A DNA stretch of 56,943 nucleotides. Source: Methylobacterium sp. J-030 (GTDB lineage Bacteria; Pseudomonadota; Alphaproteobacteria; Rhizobiales; Beijerinckiaceae). Each line of letters starts with the position of its first letter. Position 1 is the stretch's first letter. The position numbers and the translations under genes were made by a program. Shown here piece by piece: positions 25,658-33,433 of the stretch. The notes below the pieces were generated by a model that made no database searches, had not been told where the DNA came from, and worked only from the letters and a program-made list of their open reading frames with translations. The stretch is taken from NCBI RefSeq assembly GCF_022829545.1, contig NZ_JAKSYM010000353.1, forward strand, positions 1-56,943, in the 5' to 3' direction.

Positions 25658-26614
25658 ATGAGCCTGACCGTCGCCGTTCAGATGGACCCGATCCAGAACA
25701 TCCGGATCGCGGGCGACACCACCTTCGCCCTGCTGCTGGAGGCCCAGCGGCGGGGCCACACCCTCGTGTACTACACCCCGGACCGCCTCTCGATGCAGGG
25801 CCGCCGGGTGACGGCCCGGGTCGAGCGGCTGACCGTCCAGGACGTCGAGGGCTCGCACTTCACGCTGACGCCGCCGGAGCGGATCGACCTCGCCGAGGCG
25901 GACGTGGTGCTGATGCGCCAGGATCCGCCCTTCGACATGGCCTACATCACGGCCACCCACATGCTGGAGCGGATCCATCCGGACACGCTCGTGGTCAACG
26001 ACCCCTTCGAGGTGCGCAACGCCCCGGAGAAGCTGTTCGTCCTCGACTTCCCCGAGCTGATGCCGCCGACCCTGATCAGCCGCGACAAGGCGGAGATCGA
26101 GGCGTTCCGGCTGGAGCACGGCACGGTGGCGATGAAGCCGCTGCACGGGCACGGCGGCGCGGCCGTGTTCAAGGTGACCGAGAAGGACCCGAATTTCGGT
26201 TCGATGTTCGACCTGTTCGCCACCACCTTCCGGGAGGCCTGGGTGATCCAGCGCTACCTCGACCGGGTGACCGAGGGGGACAAGCGCATCATCCTGGTCG
26301 ACGGCGTCGCGATGGGGGCCGTCAACCGCGTGCCGGCGGCGAACGACATCCGCTCCAACATGGTCCGCGGCGGCGCCGCCTCGGCCTCCGAGCTGACCGA
26401 GCGCGAGCGCGAGATCTGCGCCACGATCGGGCCGGAACTGGCGCGCCGGGGGCTGATCCTGGTGGGGATCGACGTGATCGACGGCCACCTGACCGAGATC
26501 AACGTCACCTCCCCCACCGGCATCCGGGCAATCCGGCGGCTCGGCGGGCCGGATCTCGCGGCGGCGGTCTGGGACGCGATCGAGGCGCGGATCGCGGCGC
26601 GCAAGGGGGTGTGA
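25658..26614 (+). CDS. gshB: Glutathione synthetase
   Basis: GshB joins gamma-glutamylcysteine and glycine using ATP. The 318-residue protein has the prokaryotic N-terminal domain (VAVQMDPIQNIRIAGDTTFALLLEAQRRGH, VLMRQDPPFDMAYI) and the ATP-grasp domain with MKPLHGHGGAAVFKV, FREAWVIQRYLD, GDKRIILVDG, NMVRGGAASASELT, and the metal-binding end GIDVIDGHLTEINVTSPTGIR. The ATG at 25658 gives the family N-terminus. Its product glutathione feeds the glutathione peroxidase, glutathione S-transferase and gamma-glutamyltransferase-like enzyme also encoded in this window. Confidence 0.96.
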   Translation: MSLTVAVQMDPIQNIRIAGDTTFALLLEAQRRGHTLVYYTPDRLSMQGRRVTARVERLTVQDVEGSHFTLTPPERIDLAEADVVLMRQDPPFDMAYITATHMLERIHPDTLVVNDPFEVRNAPEKLFVLDFPELMPPTLISRDKAEIEAFRLEHGTVAMKPLHGHGGAAVFKVTEKDPNFGSMFDLFATTFREAWVIQRYLDRVTEGDKRIILVDGVAMGAVNRVPAANDIRSNMVRGGAASASELTEREREICATIGPELARRGLILVGIDVIDGHLTEINVTSPTGIRAIRRLGGPDLAAAVWDAIEARIAARKGV

Positions 26615-26636
26615 TCCGCGGGATGGACTCCCGCGC

Positions 26637-28172
26637 TCACGTCTCCGCCCGCGGCGTCGCGCTGAGTTCGGCCCAGTCGAACTCCTCCTCCAGCAGGTAA
26701 TAGGCGTCGTCGCCGATCCGGCCGCTGCGTCGCAGGGCCAGGACTGCGTCGCGGGCCGCCTCGACGGCCCGGCGCCGGGCGGCATCCGCCGGCAGGCTCT
26801 CCGGGGCGCGCCCCTCCTCGTGCTCCTCGGCCTCGGCGAGCGCCGCGCGGAACTCGGCCCGCAGGGCGTCGGTCGCCGGCTCGTCCTCGGCGTCCGCGAG
26901 CGACTCGAGCGCCGCCTTGTAGGCGGCGGCCCGGGCGCGCCCGGTCTCGCGGCCCACCGGATCGTCATCCTCCAGCCTCAGGTGCGCCAGGAGCGGGCGC
27001 AGGGTCAGGCCCTGCACCACGAGCGTGCCCAGCACGGTGACGAAGGCCGCGACCACCACGAGATCCCGGCGGGGGAAATCGGCGGGCAGCGCCAGGGCGG
27101 CCGCCACCGTGACGATGCCGCGCATCCCCGCCCAAGAGAGCGCGAGCCCCGGGCCGAGCCGGGCCGGAGCCCCCGCCTGCCGCAGGCCGAAGCCGCGCAG
27201 CCCCGTGGTCGGCATCACCCAGGCGAGCCGGGTCACCACGACGGTCGCGAAGGTCGCCGCCGCCAGGATCAGGGCCTGCCACGCATCCGCCCCCGACAGC
27301 CGCTCCCGGATCGGATCGATCTGGATGCCGATCAGCACGAAGGCCAGGACGTTGAGCACGAACACCGCCGTGTCCCAGACCGCGTAGGAGATCACCCGGG
27401 CGCGGGGCGCCGTGACGCCGGGCGCCTTGCGCGCGACCGTGACCGCGAAGGCCACGATCATCAGGACACCCGACATCTCCAGCCGCTCCGCCGCCAGCCA
27501 GATCCCGAACGCGACCACGAACTGCATCACGATCGCGCTCGCCGGATCGGTGACGTGCCGGGTCAGGGCGACGAAGAGCAGGCCGAGGCAGGGCCCGACG
27601 ACGAGGCTCGCGACCACGCCGAGCAGGAAGGCCGGCGCCACCTCGGTGGGATGGAAGCTGCCGGCCATCGCGGCGGCGACCGCGAGCCGGTAGATCAGCA
27701 GCGAGGCGGCGTCGTTCAGCAGGCTCTCGCCGCGCAGGATCGTGGCGAGCCGGTGGGGCATCGGCGCGTGCTTGAGCACCGCCAGCGCCGCCACCGCGTC
27801 GGGGGGCGCCACCACCGCGCCCAGCACGATGCAGGCGGAAAACGGCATGTCGGGCACGATCAGGCGGGCCACGATCGCCACCGCGAGCGTCGTCACCACC
27901 ACGGCGCCGACCGCGAGCCCGAGCACGGGCCGCCAGTTCACCCTCATGTCCCGCACCGAGGCGTCGAAGCCGGCATCCAGCAGGACCGGGGCCAGGAACA
28001 GAGCCAGGGCGAGTTCGGGATCGAGCCGCAGGTTCGGCACGCCGGGCACGAAGGCGAGGCCGATGCCCCCCAGCGCCAGGAAGGCCGGATAGGGCGCCCC
28101 CAGCCGCCGCGCCAGCCCCGCCAACAGGACGGCGCCGAACAGGACGCCGACGACCCACTCGAAGATCTCCAT
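26637..28172 (-). CDS. CPA1 family sodium/proton antiporter
   Basis: This 511-residue integral membrane protein has about twelve hydrophobic helices followed by a charged cytoplasmic tail of about 110 residues. CPA1 hallmarks are LFLAPVLLDAGFDASVRD, GAVVAPPDAVAALAVL, and LRGESLLNDAASLLIYRLAV, the last two carrying the conserved acidic transport residues. ALSWAGMRGIVTVAAALALP is another family signature. It should exchange Na+ or K+ for H+ at the inner membrane. It starts at the ATG at 28172. It is convergent with gshB (22-base gap) and divergent from the gamma-glutamyltransferase gene. Confidence 0.92.
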   Translation of the reverse strand: MEIFEWVVGVLFGAVLLAGLARRLGAPYPAFLALGGIGLAFVPGVPNLRLDPELALALFLAPVLLDAGFDASVRDMRVNWRPVLGLAVGAVVVTTLAVAIVARLIVPDMPFSACIVLGAVVAPPDAVAALAVLKHAPMPHRLATILRGESLLNDAASLLIYRLAVAAAMAGSFHPTEVAPAFLLGVVASLVVGPCLGLLFVALTRHVTDPASAIVMQFVVAFGIWLAAERLEMSGVLMIVAFAVTVARKAPGVTAPRARVISYAVWDTAVFVLNVLAFVLIGIQIDPIRERLSGADAWQALILAAATFATVVVTRLAWVMPTTGLRGFGLRQAGAPARLGPGLALSWAGMRGIVTVAAALALPADFPRRDLVVVAAFVTVLGTLVVQGLTLRPLLAHLRLEDDDPVGRETGRARAAAYKAALESLADAEDEPATDALRAEFRAALAEAEEHEEGRAPESLPADAARRRAVEAARDAVLALRRSGRIGDDAYYLLEEEFDWAELSATPRAET

Positions 28173-28311
28173 ATCGTCGAAAGACCTGGCGCAGCGCGAC
28201 CGTTCCCGGTGCGACCCGGCGGCGTGGGATCCTTGAAGCCAAGTCGGACCCCCGCCCTTTGCAGGCGGCGCGGGCTCGCCTAACCCTCTGCTGACGCATC
28301 AAGGACCCGCC

Positions 28312-29910
28312 ATGCCCGAGACGCCCGTCTTCTCAACCGCCGCCGTCGCCGCGCCGCACAGCCTCGCCGCGCAGGCCGGCCAGACCGTGCTGGCCCAGGG
28401 CGGCAACGCCATCGAGGCGATGGTGGCGATGGCCGCCTCCATCGCGGTGGTCTACCCGCACATGAACGGCATCGGCGGCGACGGCTTCTGGCTGGTGCGC
28501 GAGCGCGGCGGCCGGGTGCGCGGCATCGAGGCCTGCGGCCCGGCCGGGCGCCTCGCCACGATCCAGCGCTACCGCGAGAAGGGGTATGACGCGATTCCGG
28601 CCCGTGGCCCCGACGCCATGGTGACGGTGGCCGGCGCGGTCGGCGGCTGGCGCCTCGCCCTGGAGCTGGCGCGGGCGCTGGGCGGTCGCCTGCCCCTGGA
28701 GACGCTGCTGGCGGATGCGATCAAGCAGGCGCGGGAGGGCGTGCCGGTCTCGCCCTCGGAGGCGCGCTACGTGCCCCAGGAACTCGACACGCTCCACGAC
28801 GCCCCGAATTTCTCCAAAACCTTCCTGAAGGAGGGCAAGCCCTATCCCGCGGGCGAGATCCGGGCCCTCCCCCGGCTGACCGCCACGCTCGAACAGCTCG
28901 CCCATGCGGGCCTCGGCGACTTCTACCGGGGCGATATCGGCCGGGAGATCGCCACCGATCTGGAGCGCCTCGGCGCGCCGGTGACCCGGGCGGATCTCGA
29001 AACCTTCGTGGCGGTCGAGCGGGCGCCCCTGTCGATCCGCCGCCGCGACGCGACGCTCTACAACTTCCCGCCCCCGACCCAGGGACTCGCGGCGCTGCTG
29101 ATCCTCGGGATCTTCGACCGGCTGAACATCGCGGAGCCGGAGACCACCGCCCACTACCACGGCCTGATCGAGGCGACGAAGCGGGCCTTTGCGATCCGCG
29201 ACCGGGTGGTCACCGACTTCGACCGCCTGCGGCACGACCCGGCCGCCTTCCTGGCGCCGGAGCGCCTCGCCCGCGAGGCGGCGCTGATCGACAGGGGCCG
29301 CGCCGCCCAGGTGCCCCTGCCCGAGCCCGGCCACGGCGACACGGTCTGGATGGGGGCGATCGACGCGGACGGGCTCGCGGTCTCCTACATCCAGTCGGTC
29401 TACTGGGAATACGGCTCCGGCACGGTGCTGCCCACGACGGGGATCTGCTGGCAGAACCGGGGCATGTCGTTCTCCCTCGACCCGAAGGCCGTGAACCCGC
29501 TGGAGCCGGGCCGGCGCCCGTTCCACACGCTGATCCCGGCGCTGGCCGCCTTCGACGACGGGCGGGTGATGAGCTACGGCAGCATGGGCGGCGACGGACA
29601 GCCGCAGTTCCAGGCCCAGATCTTCACCCGCTACGCCGATTACGGGATGGGGGTGGCCGAGGCCGTCGACGCCCCGCGCCTCCTCTACGGCCGGACCTGG
29701 GGGGCGCCCTCGCTCAGCGTGAAGGTGGAGGACCGGTTCGATCCGGCCTGCATCGCGGCCCTCGGGCGGCTCGGCCACGAGATCGAGGAACTCGGCGGCG
29801 CCTACATCGACTCGCTGGGCCATGCGGGGATGCTGGTCCGCCACCCGCGCGACGGCCGGATCGAGGCCACGCACGATCCGCGCTCGGATGGCGGCTCGTC
29901 TGGGCTGTGA
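28312..29910 (+). CDS. Gamma-glutamyltransferase family protein
   Basis: This 532-residue Ntn-hydrolase starts MPETPVFSTAAVAAPHSLAAQAGQTVLAQGGNAIEAMVAMAASIAVVYPHMNGIGGDGFW, the typical head of the family. The processing site and nucleophile is the Thr in GHGDTVWMGAID near residue 344, followed by GMSFSLDPKAVNPLEPGRRPFHTLIPALA and SMGGDGQPQFQAQIFTRYADYGM in the small subunit. No signal peptide is visible, so it is probably cytoplasmic. That is unusual for periplasmic Ggt but common in related acylases such as AtoA-type and oxamate-linked enzymes. True substrate: glutathione-like or another gamma-glutamyl compound. Confidence 0.88.
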   Translation: MPETPVFSTAAVAAPHSLAAQAGQTVLAQGGNAIEAMVAMAASIAVVYPHMNGIGGDGFWLVRERGGRVRGIEACGPAGRLATIQRYREKGYDAIPARGPDAMVTVAGAVGGWRLALELARALGGRLPLETLLADAIKQAREGVPVSPSEARYVPQELDTLHDAPNFSKTFLKEGKPYPAGEIRALPRLTATLEQLAHAGLGDFYRGDIGREIATDLERLGAPVTRADLETFVAVERAPLSIRRRDATLYNFPPPTQGLAALLILGIFDRLNIAEPETTAHYHGLIEATKRAFAIRDRVVTDFDRLRHDPAAFLAPERLAREAALIDRGRAAQVPLPEPGHGDTVWMGAIDADGLAVSYIQSVYWEYGSGTVLPTTGICWQNRGMSFSLDPKAVNPLEPGRRPFHTLIPALAAFDDGRVMSYGSMGGDGQPQFQAQIFTRYADYGMGVAEAVDAPRLLYGRTWGAPSLSVKVEDRFDPACIAALGRLGHEIEELGGAYIDSLGHAGMLVRHPRDGRIEATHDPRSDGGSSGL

Positions 29911-29920
29911 GGGGGGATGG

Positions 29921-30090
29921 AGCCGCTGCGCGGCGAGTCCTGTGCTGGGTCCCGTGTCGCATTCCGCTGACGCTGCATGCGCCCGGGAAAGGGTGTTGCG
30001 TTTCATCCTGCACCACCCCCTTTCCCGGACAGGTGGAGCGAAGTGGAACCTGATCCGGGACCCAGCACAGGAAGTGCCGCGCAAGCGGCT
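29921..30090. repeat. Nested long inverted repeat between convergent genes
   Basis: Arms at 29921-29953 and 30057-30090 are near-perfect complements, including an identical 16-base core (TCCTGTGCTGGGTCCC at 29938-29953). An inner pair, CGGGAAAGGG (29984-29993) / CCCTTTCCCG (30018-30027), makes a second stem. It fills the gap between the gamma-glutamyltransferase and methyltransferase genes and may act as a bidirectional terminator or be a small palindromic mobile element. Confidence 0.85.
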
Positions 30091-30111
30091 CGAAACCAAA
30101 CCGGAAGCGAC

Positions 30112-30969
30112 TCACCCAGCCTGAACCAGCCAGCACGCCGCCCGCAGGTGCACTTTTCCGCCCGCCGCGTGTCGGCGCAGGGCCTCCGTCACCGCCGCCT
30201 CGGCCCGCGCCCGGAGATCCGGCCCGGCCTCGCGGACGAGGTGGGAACTCGGGCCGAGGTTCAGCGCCACATGGGCCGCCGCCTCGGCGGCCGCGGCGTC
30301 GGTCTCGCCCCGGCCGAGGACGACGTCCCGGTCGAGCGGTTCGCAGGTGATTGTCCCGAACCCGGCACCCCGCAGCAGCGCGCCGAGCGCGTCCGCATCC
30401 GCGAAGCGGAACGGCCCCGGGGTATCGGGGGTCGGGGGCGGCGGCATCTCCGGCAGCAGGGGCATCACGGCCTCGCGCGGCACCTGCACCCACAGGTTCT
30501 CGGGGAGCGCCCGCCAGCACAGGAAGGTCAGGCTTCCGCCCGGCCGCAGCATCCGGCGGATGTTGCTGAAGGCGCGCGGCGAGTCCGGAAAGAACATCAC
30601 GCCGAAGCGGGACAGGGCCGCCTCGAAGAGGCCGAGTTCCGCCTGCTCCACGTCGGCCTCCACGAAGGTGACCGCGGCGCCTCCGGGGGCTTCCCCACCA
30701 AGGCGATCCCGGGCGACCGCGAGGAGCGGCGCCGAGATATCGGCCCCGGTCACGCGGCCGGCGGATCCGACCCGGCGCGCGGCCTCGAGGGTCGTCGCGC
30801 CCGAGCCGCAGCCGATATCGAGCACCGTGGCCCCGGGTTTCAGCCCCGCGCGGTCGAACAGGGCCTCGGTCAGCGGCGCGAACGTGGCGTCGAGCACCGC
30901 CTGATTGCGGGCCCAGCGCGTGCCGACCTCGCCGTTCCAGTACTCGGCCTGGGTGATGCCGCCCGCCAT
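30112..30969 (-). CDS. Class I SAM-dependent methyltransferase
   Basis: This 285-residue protein has the Rossmann-type methyltransferase fold: motif I VLDIGCGSGATTLEAARRV near residue 48, motif II VTGADIS, and EADVEQAEL and LRPGGSLTFLCWR later. The N-terminal AEYWNGEVGTRWARNQAVLDATFAPLTEALFDRAGLKPG is typical of a UbiE-like subgroup of unknown substrate. The ATG at 30969 (MAGGITQ) is the family start; longer upstream frames belong to the neighbouring gene's shadow. It is 14 bases downstream of the OsmC gene on the same strand, so the two are likely an operon. Confidence 0.85.
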   Translation of the reverse strand: MAGGITQAEYWNGEVGTRWARNQAVLDATFAPLTEALFDRAGLKPGATVLDIGCGSGATTLEAARRVGSAGRVTGADISAPLLAVARDRLGGEAPGGAAVTFVEADVEQAELGLFEAALSRFGVMFFPDSPRAFSNIRRMLRPGGSLTFLCWRALPENLWVQVPREAVMPLLPEMPPPPTPDTPGPFRFADADALGALLRGAGFGTITCEPLDRDVVLGRGETDAAAAEAAAHVALNLGPSSHLVREAGPDLRARAEAAVTEALRRHAAGGKVHLRAACWLVQAG

Positions 30970-30983
30970 GGTTCGATCCTCCC

Positions 30984-31493
30984 TCAGGCCGTGGTGGCCG
31001 CCACCGACAGAGCGGGCTTGTGGTTCAGGGTCTGGAACACCACGCAGTAGCGCTCGGTGAGCTTCAGGAGCTGCGCCAGCGTCTCCTCCGAGGCATCCGT
31101 ATCCAGCTGGAAGAACAGGCGGATGTTGCGGAACCCGACTGGCGCCTCCTTGTCGACGCCGAGCGTGCCGCGGAAGTCGAGATCGCCCTCGGCGCTGACC
31201 GTGCCGGAGCGCAACGGGATCTCCAGCGCGGTCGCCACGGCCTTGAGCGTTACGCCCGCGCAGGCGACCAGTGCCTCCAGCAGCATGTCGCCCGAGCACA
31301 GTTCCATCCCCGAGCCGCCGGTCGCCGGGTGGAGCCCGGCCTCCGCGATCGCCCGGCCGGTCTCGACCTTGCAGGCGATCTTCGTGTCGTCGAGGGTGCC
31401 CTTGGCCTTGAGGGTGATGACCGCCGCATCCGGCGCGCTGCGGTACTTGTCCTTGATCGGAGCCTGCAGGGCTCGCAGCGCGGTGGCGTCCAT
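30984..31493 (-). CDS. OsmC family protein
   Basis: This 169-residue protein belongs to the OsmC/Ohr fold of thiol-dependent peroxidases. A cysteine pair fits the peroxidatic and resolving positions: one in GGSGMELCSGDMLLEALVACAGVTLKAVA (near residues 66 and 79). The C-terminal half has RNIRLFFQLDTDASEETLAQLLKLTERYCVV, typical of YhfA/OsmC relatives, so the subgroup is OsmC-like rather than classical Ohr. It probably reduces organic peroxides, or it may be a non-catalytic relative. It leads a two-gene unit with the methyltransferase. Confidence 0.85.
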   Translation of the reverse strand: MDATALRALQAPIKDKYRSAPDAAVITLKAKGTLDDTKIACKVETGRAIAEAGLHPATGGSGMELCSGDMLLEALVACAGVTLKAVATALEIPLRSGTVSAEGDLDFRGTLGVDKEAPVGFRNIRLFFQLDTDASEETLAQLLKLTERYCVVFQTLNHKPALSVAATTA

Positions 31494-31590
31494 GGCGTCG
31501 TCCTCTCGATGATGCGGCCCGATCTCGGCTGCGCCGGATCGGGTTCTTGCTGTGCGAAGCGTCTTAGCAGGTTGCCGCGAAACCCTCACC

Positions 31591-31680
31591 GTCTTTGCGA
31601 GCGGCGCGAAGCAACCGAGGGCCGCGCGATCTCGGAGGTCATGGCGCGACACGGGATGGCTTCGCTCCGCTCGCCAAGAC
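31591..31680. repeat. Palindromic intergenic repeat
   Basis: GTCTTTGCGAGCGGCGCGAAGCAA at 31591-31614 is complementary, with few mismatches, to GGCTTCGCTCCGCTCGCCAAGAC at 31658-31680. It sits in the 280-base gap between the OsmC gene and bioF. No gene is seen in the rest of that gap. Confidence 0.75.
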
Positions 31681-31773
31681 GAAGGGGTCGAACGGTTCGG
31701 CGCGCGACTTTCGAGGCAACCCGTTGGAGCAGCGTGGAGAAGTGTCGGCGCGGTGGACGGAAAGCGCGCAGGC

Positions 31774-32892
31774 TCAACCGATCAGGGCCGCTACCGCGTC
31801 GGCGAGGCCGTCGACCTGTGCTTCATCCTGGGCCGCCGAGAAGGCGACCCGCAGCCGTGCGGTGCCGGCCGGCACAGTCGGCGGGCGGATCGCCACCACG
31901 AGGTAGCCCTGCGCCTCCAAGGCCGCCGAGATGTCGAGCGCGGCTTGCGCTTCGCCGACCAGCACCGGTACCACCGCGCTCTCGGCCTCGGGCAGGCCGA
32001 GGCGGGCGGTGAAGCGCCGGGCGAGGGCCAGCGGCCGGGCGCGCCGCTCCGGCTCTTCCCCCAGGATCGCCAGGGACTCCAGCGCGGCGGCGGCCGAGGC
32101 CGGCGGCAGGCCCGTCGTGTAGACGAAGCTGCGGGCGCGGCTCACCATCAGGTCGATCACCGGCCGCGAGGCGCAGAGATAGCCGCCGTAGGAGCCGAGC
32201 GCCTTCGACAGGGTGCCCATCTCCAGGGGCGCCCGCGGCCCATCCTCGACGACGCCGATCCCGTGGGCATCGTCCACCAGCGTCCAGGCATCGTGGTCCT
32301 GCGCGACGCCGAGGATGTCGCCGAGCGGCGCCCGATCGCCGTCCATGCTGAAGACCCGCTCGGTGAGCACCAGGGCGCGGCCGTGCCGGGCGCGATTCGC
32401 CGCCAGCGTCGCGGCGAGATCGGCGGGGTCGTTGTGCCGGAAGGTGAGCACCCGCGCCCCGGACAGCCGCGCCCCGGCCCACATGCAGGCATGGGACAGG
32501 TCGTCCAGCACGACGAGGTCGTCGCGGCCGGCCAGCGCCGGGGTGATGCCGAGATTGGCGAGATAGCCGCTCCCGAAAACCAGCGCCGCCTCGGTGCCCT
32601 TGTGGCGCGCGAGCCGCGCTTCCAGCGCGCCGAGATAGGGATGGTCGCCGGTCACGAGGCGGGACCCGCCGGCCCCTGCCCCGTAGGACGCCGCCGCGGC
32701 CTGCGCGGCCGCGATCACGCGGGGATGGTGCGAGAGCCCGAGATAATCGTTGCAGGAGAACGAGACCAGCGCCCGGCCCCGCCGCGCCGCCGCCGCGCCG
32801 GTCCCGCGCTCGGTCGGCACGAGGCGGCGGCGCAGGCTGCCGGCGTCCAGGGCGTCGAGTTTCGTACGGGCGAAGGCGTCGAGGCTGTCCAT
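31774..32892 (-). CDS. bioF: 8-amino-7-oxononanoate synthase
   Basis: BioF condenses pimeloyl thioester with alanine in biotin synthesis. This 372-residue PLP enzyme has SFSCNDYLGLSHHPRV, GSRLVTGDHPYLGALEARLARHKGTEAALVFGSGYLANLG, LDDLSHACMWAGARLSGA, VDDAHGIGV, and the cofactor lysine in MGTLSKALGSYGGY. These are decisive for BioF over KBL or ALA synthase when combined with neighbouring bioA. It starts at the ATG at 32892. Two small membrane protein genes lie upstream on the same strand (63-base gap) and bioA diverges beyond them. bioD and bioB are not in the window. Confidence 0.92.
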   Translation of the reverse strand: MDSLDAFARTKLDALDAGSLRRRLVPTERGTGAAAARRGRALVSFSCNDYLGLSHHPRVIAAAQAAAASYGAGAGGSRLVTGDHPYLGALEARLARHKGTEAALVFGSGYLANLGITPALAGRDDLVVLDDLSHACMWAGARLSGARVLTFRHNDPADLAATLAANRARHGRALVLTERVFSMDGDRAPLGDILGVAQDHDAWTLVDDAHGIGVVEDGPRAPLEMGTLSKALGSYGGYLCASRPVIDLMVSRARSFVYTTGLPPASAAAALESLAILGEEPERRARPLALARRFTARLGLPEAESAVVPVLVGEAQAALDISAALEAQGYLVVAIRPPTVPAGTARLRVAFSAAQDEAQVDGLADAVAALIG

Positions 32893-32955
32893 AGTGCCGT
32901 GATGGGGCCGGCTGTCCCGGGGAAGTCAAGGCAACAGACGCCCCAGCCTCGCCGC

Positions 32956-33105
32956 CTAGGGGACGATCCGGTGGCTGTTGCCAGACCCGAGGGTTTTTCG
33001 ATCATGCCGCCGTGTGCCGAGCGTCGCCGTCACGAAAATGAACAGGCCGGCAGCGAGCGCCAGGATCGGTCCCAGGGCCATGAGATAAAGGTCTGACCAG
33101 CTCAT
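32956..33105 (-). CDS. Very small membrane protein (49 aa)
   Basis: The protein reads MSWSDLYLMALGPILALAAGLFIFVTA followed by a basic tail with RRHDRK. It has one membrane helix at about residues 8-28. The ATG at 33105 overlaps the stop of the upstream 77-residue gene (ATGA), which strongly supports real coupled translation. It is 63 bases upstream of bioF. No family is recognised. With its partner it may form a small membrane complex. Confidence 0.65.
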   Translation of the reverse strand: MSWSDLYLMALGPILALAAGLFIFVTATLGTRRHDRKTLGSGNSHRIVP

Positions 33106-33335
33106 TCCCGTAGGCTCCCGAGCAGGTACCGAGCTGCCAAATGTAAGATGCCGCCCGTCACAAGCCAAGCGAGCGCGAACAGCGTGGTTGGCAACGCACC
33201 GCGGGCGGCCGAACCGGGGACGTCGAAGGAAATGGCAGCCAGCGGCGTGATGAAGCCGGCGGCGATCGATGCCAGCGCAGTCCCGTTCAGTGCGGTCGCC
33301 GAGAGCTTCGTCCGTTCGTTGTGGATCAGGCTCAT
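33102..33335 (-). CDS. Small membrane protein (77 aa), LIHNERTKL type
   Basis: This 77-residue protein begins MSLIHNERTKLSATALNGTALASIAAGFITPLAAI and has a second hydrophobic helix near residues 52-70 (LFALAWLVTGGILHLAARYLL). The N-terminal HNERTKL...ALNG pattern occurs in small Rhizobiales membrane proteins of unknown role. The ATG at 33335 is chosen because longer frames cross the bioA start region. It is translationally coupled to the 49-residue gene and is divergent from bioA (98-base gap). Confidence 0.7.
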   Translation of the reverse strand: MSLIHNERTKLSATALNGTALASIAAGFITPLAAISFDVPGSAARGALPTTLFALAWLVTGGILHLAARYLLGSLRE

Positions 33336-33433
33336 CGTCGTGTGGATCGATCGGGAATCGGGTGTGATGCGGCGGCACGATAGCCGAGCGGCGCGCGCTT
33401 GACCCACCCACCCCGGACACGCATCCCAACGGC

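Noticed and set aside
28333..30099. 588-residue open frame antisense to the gamma-glutamyltransferase gene
   Set aside because: It is a high-GC shadow of the real gene, rich in Arg, Gly and Asp with no family motif.
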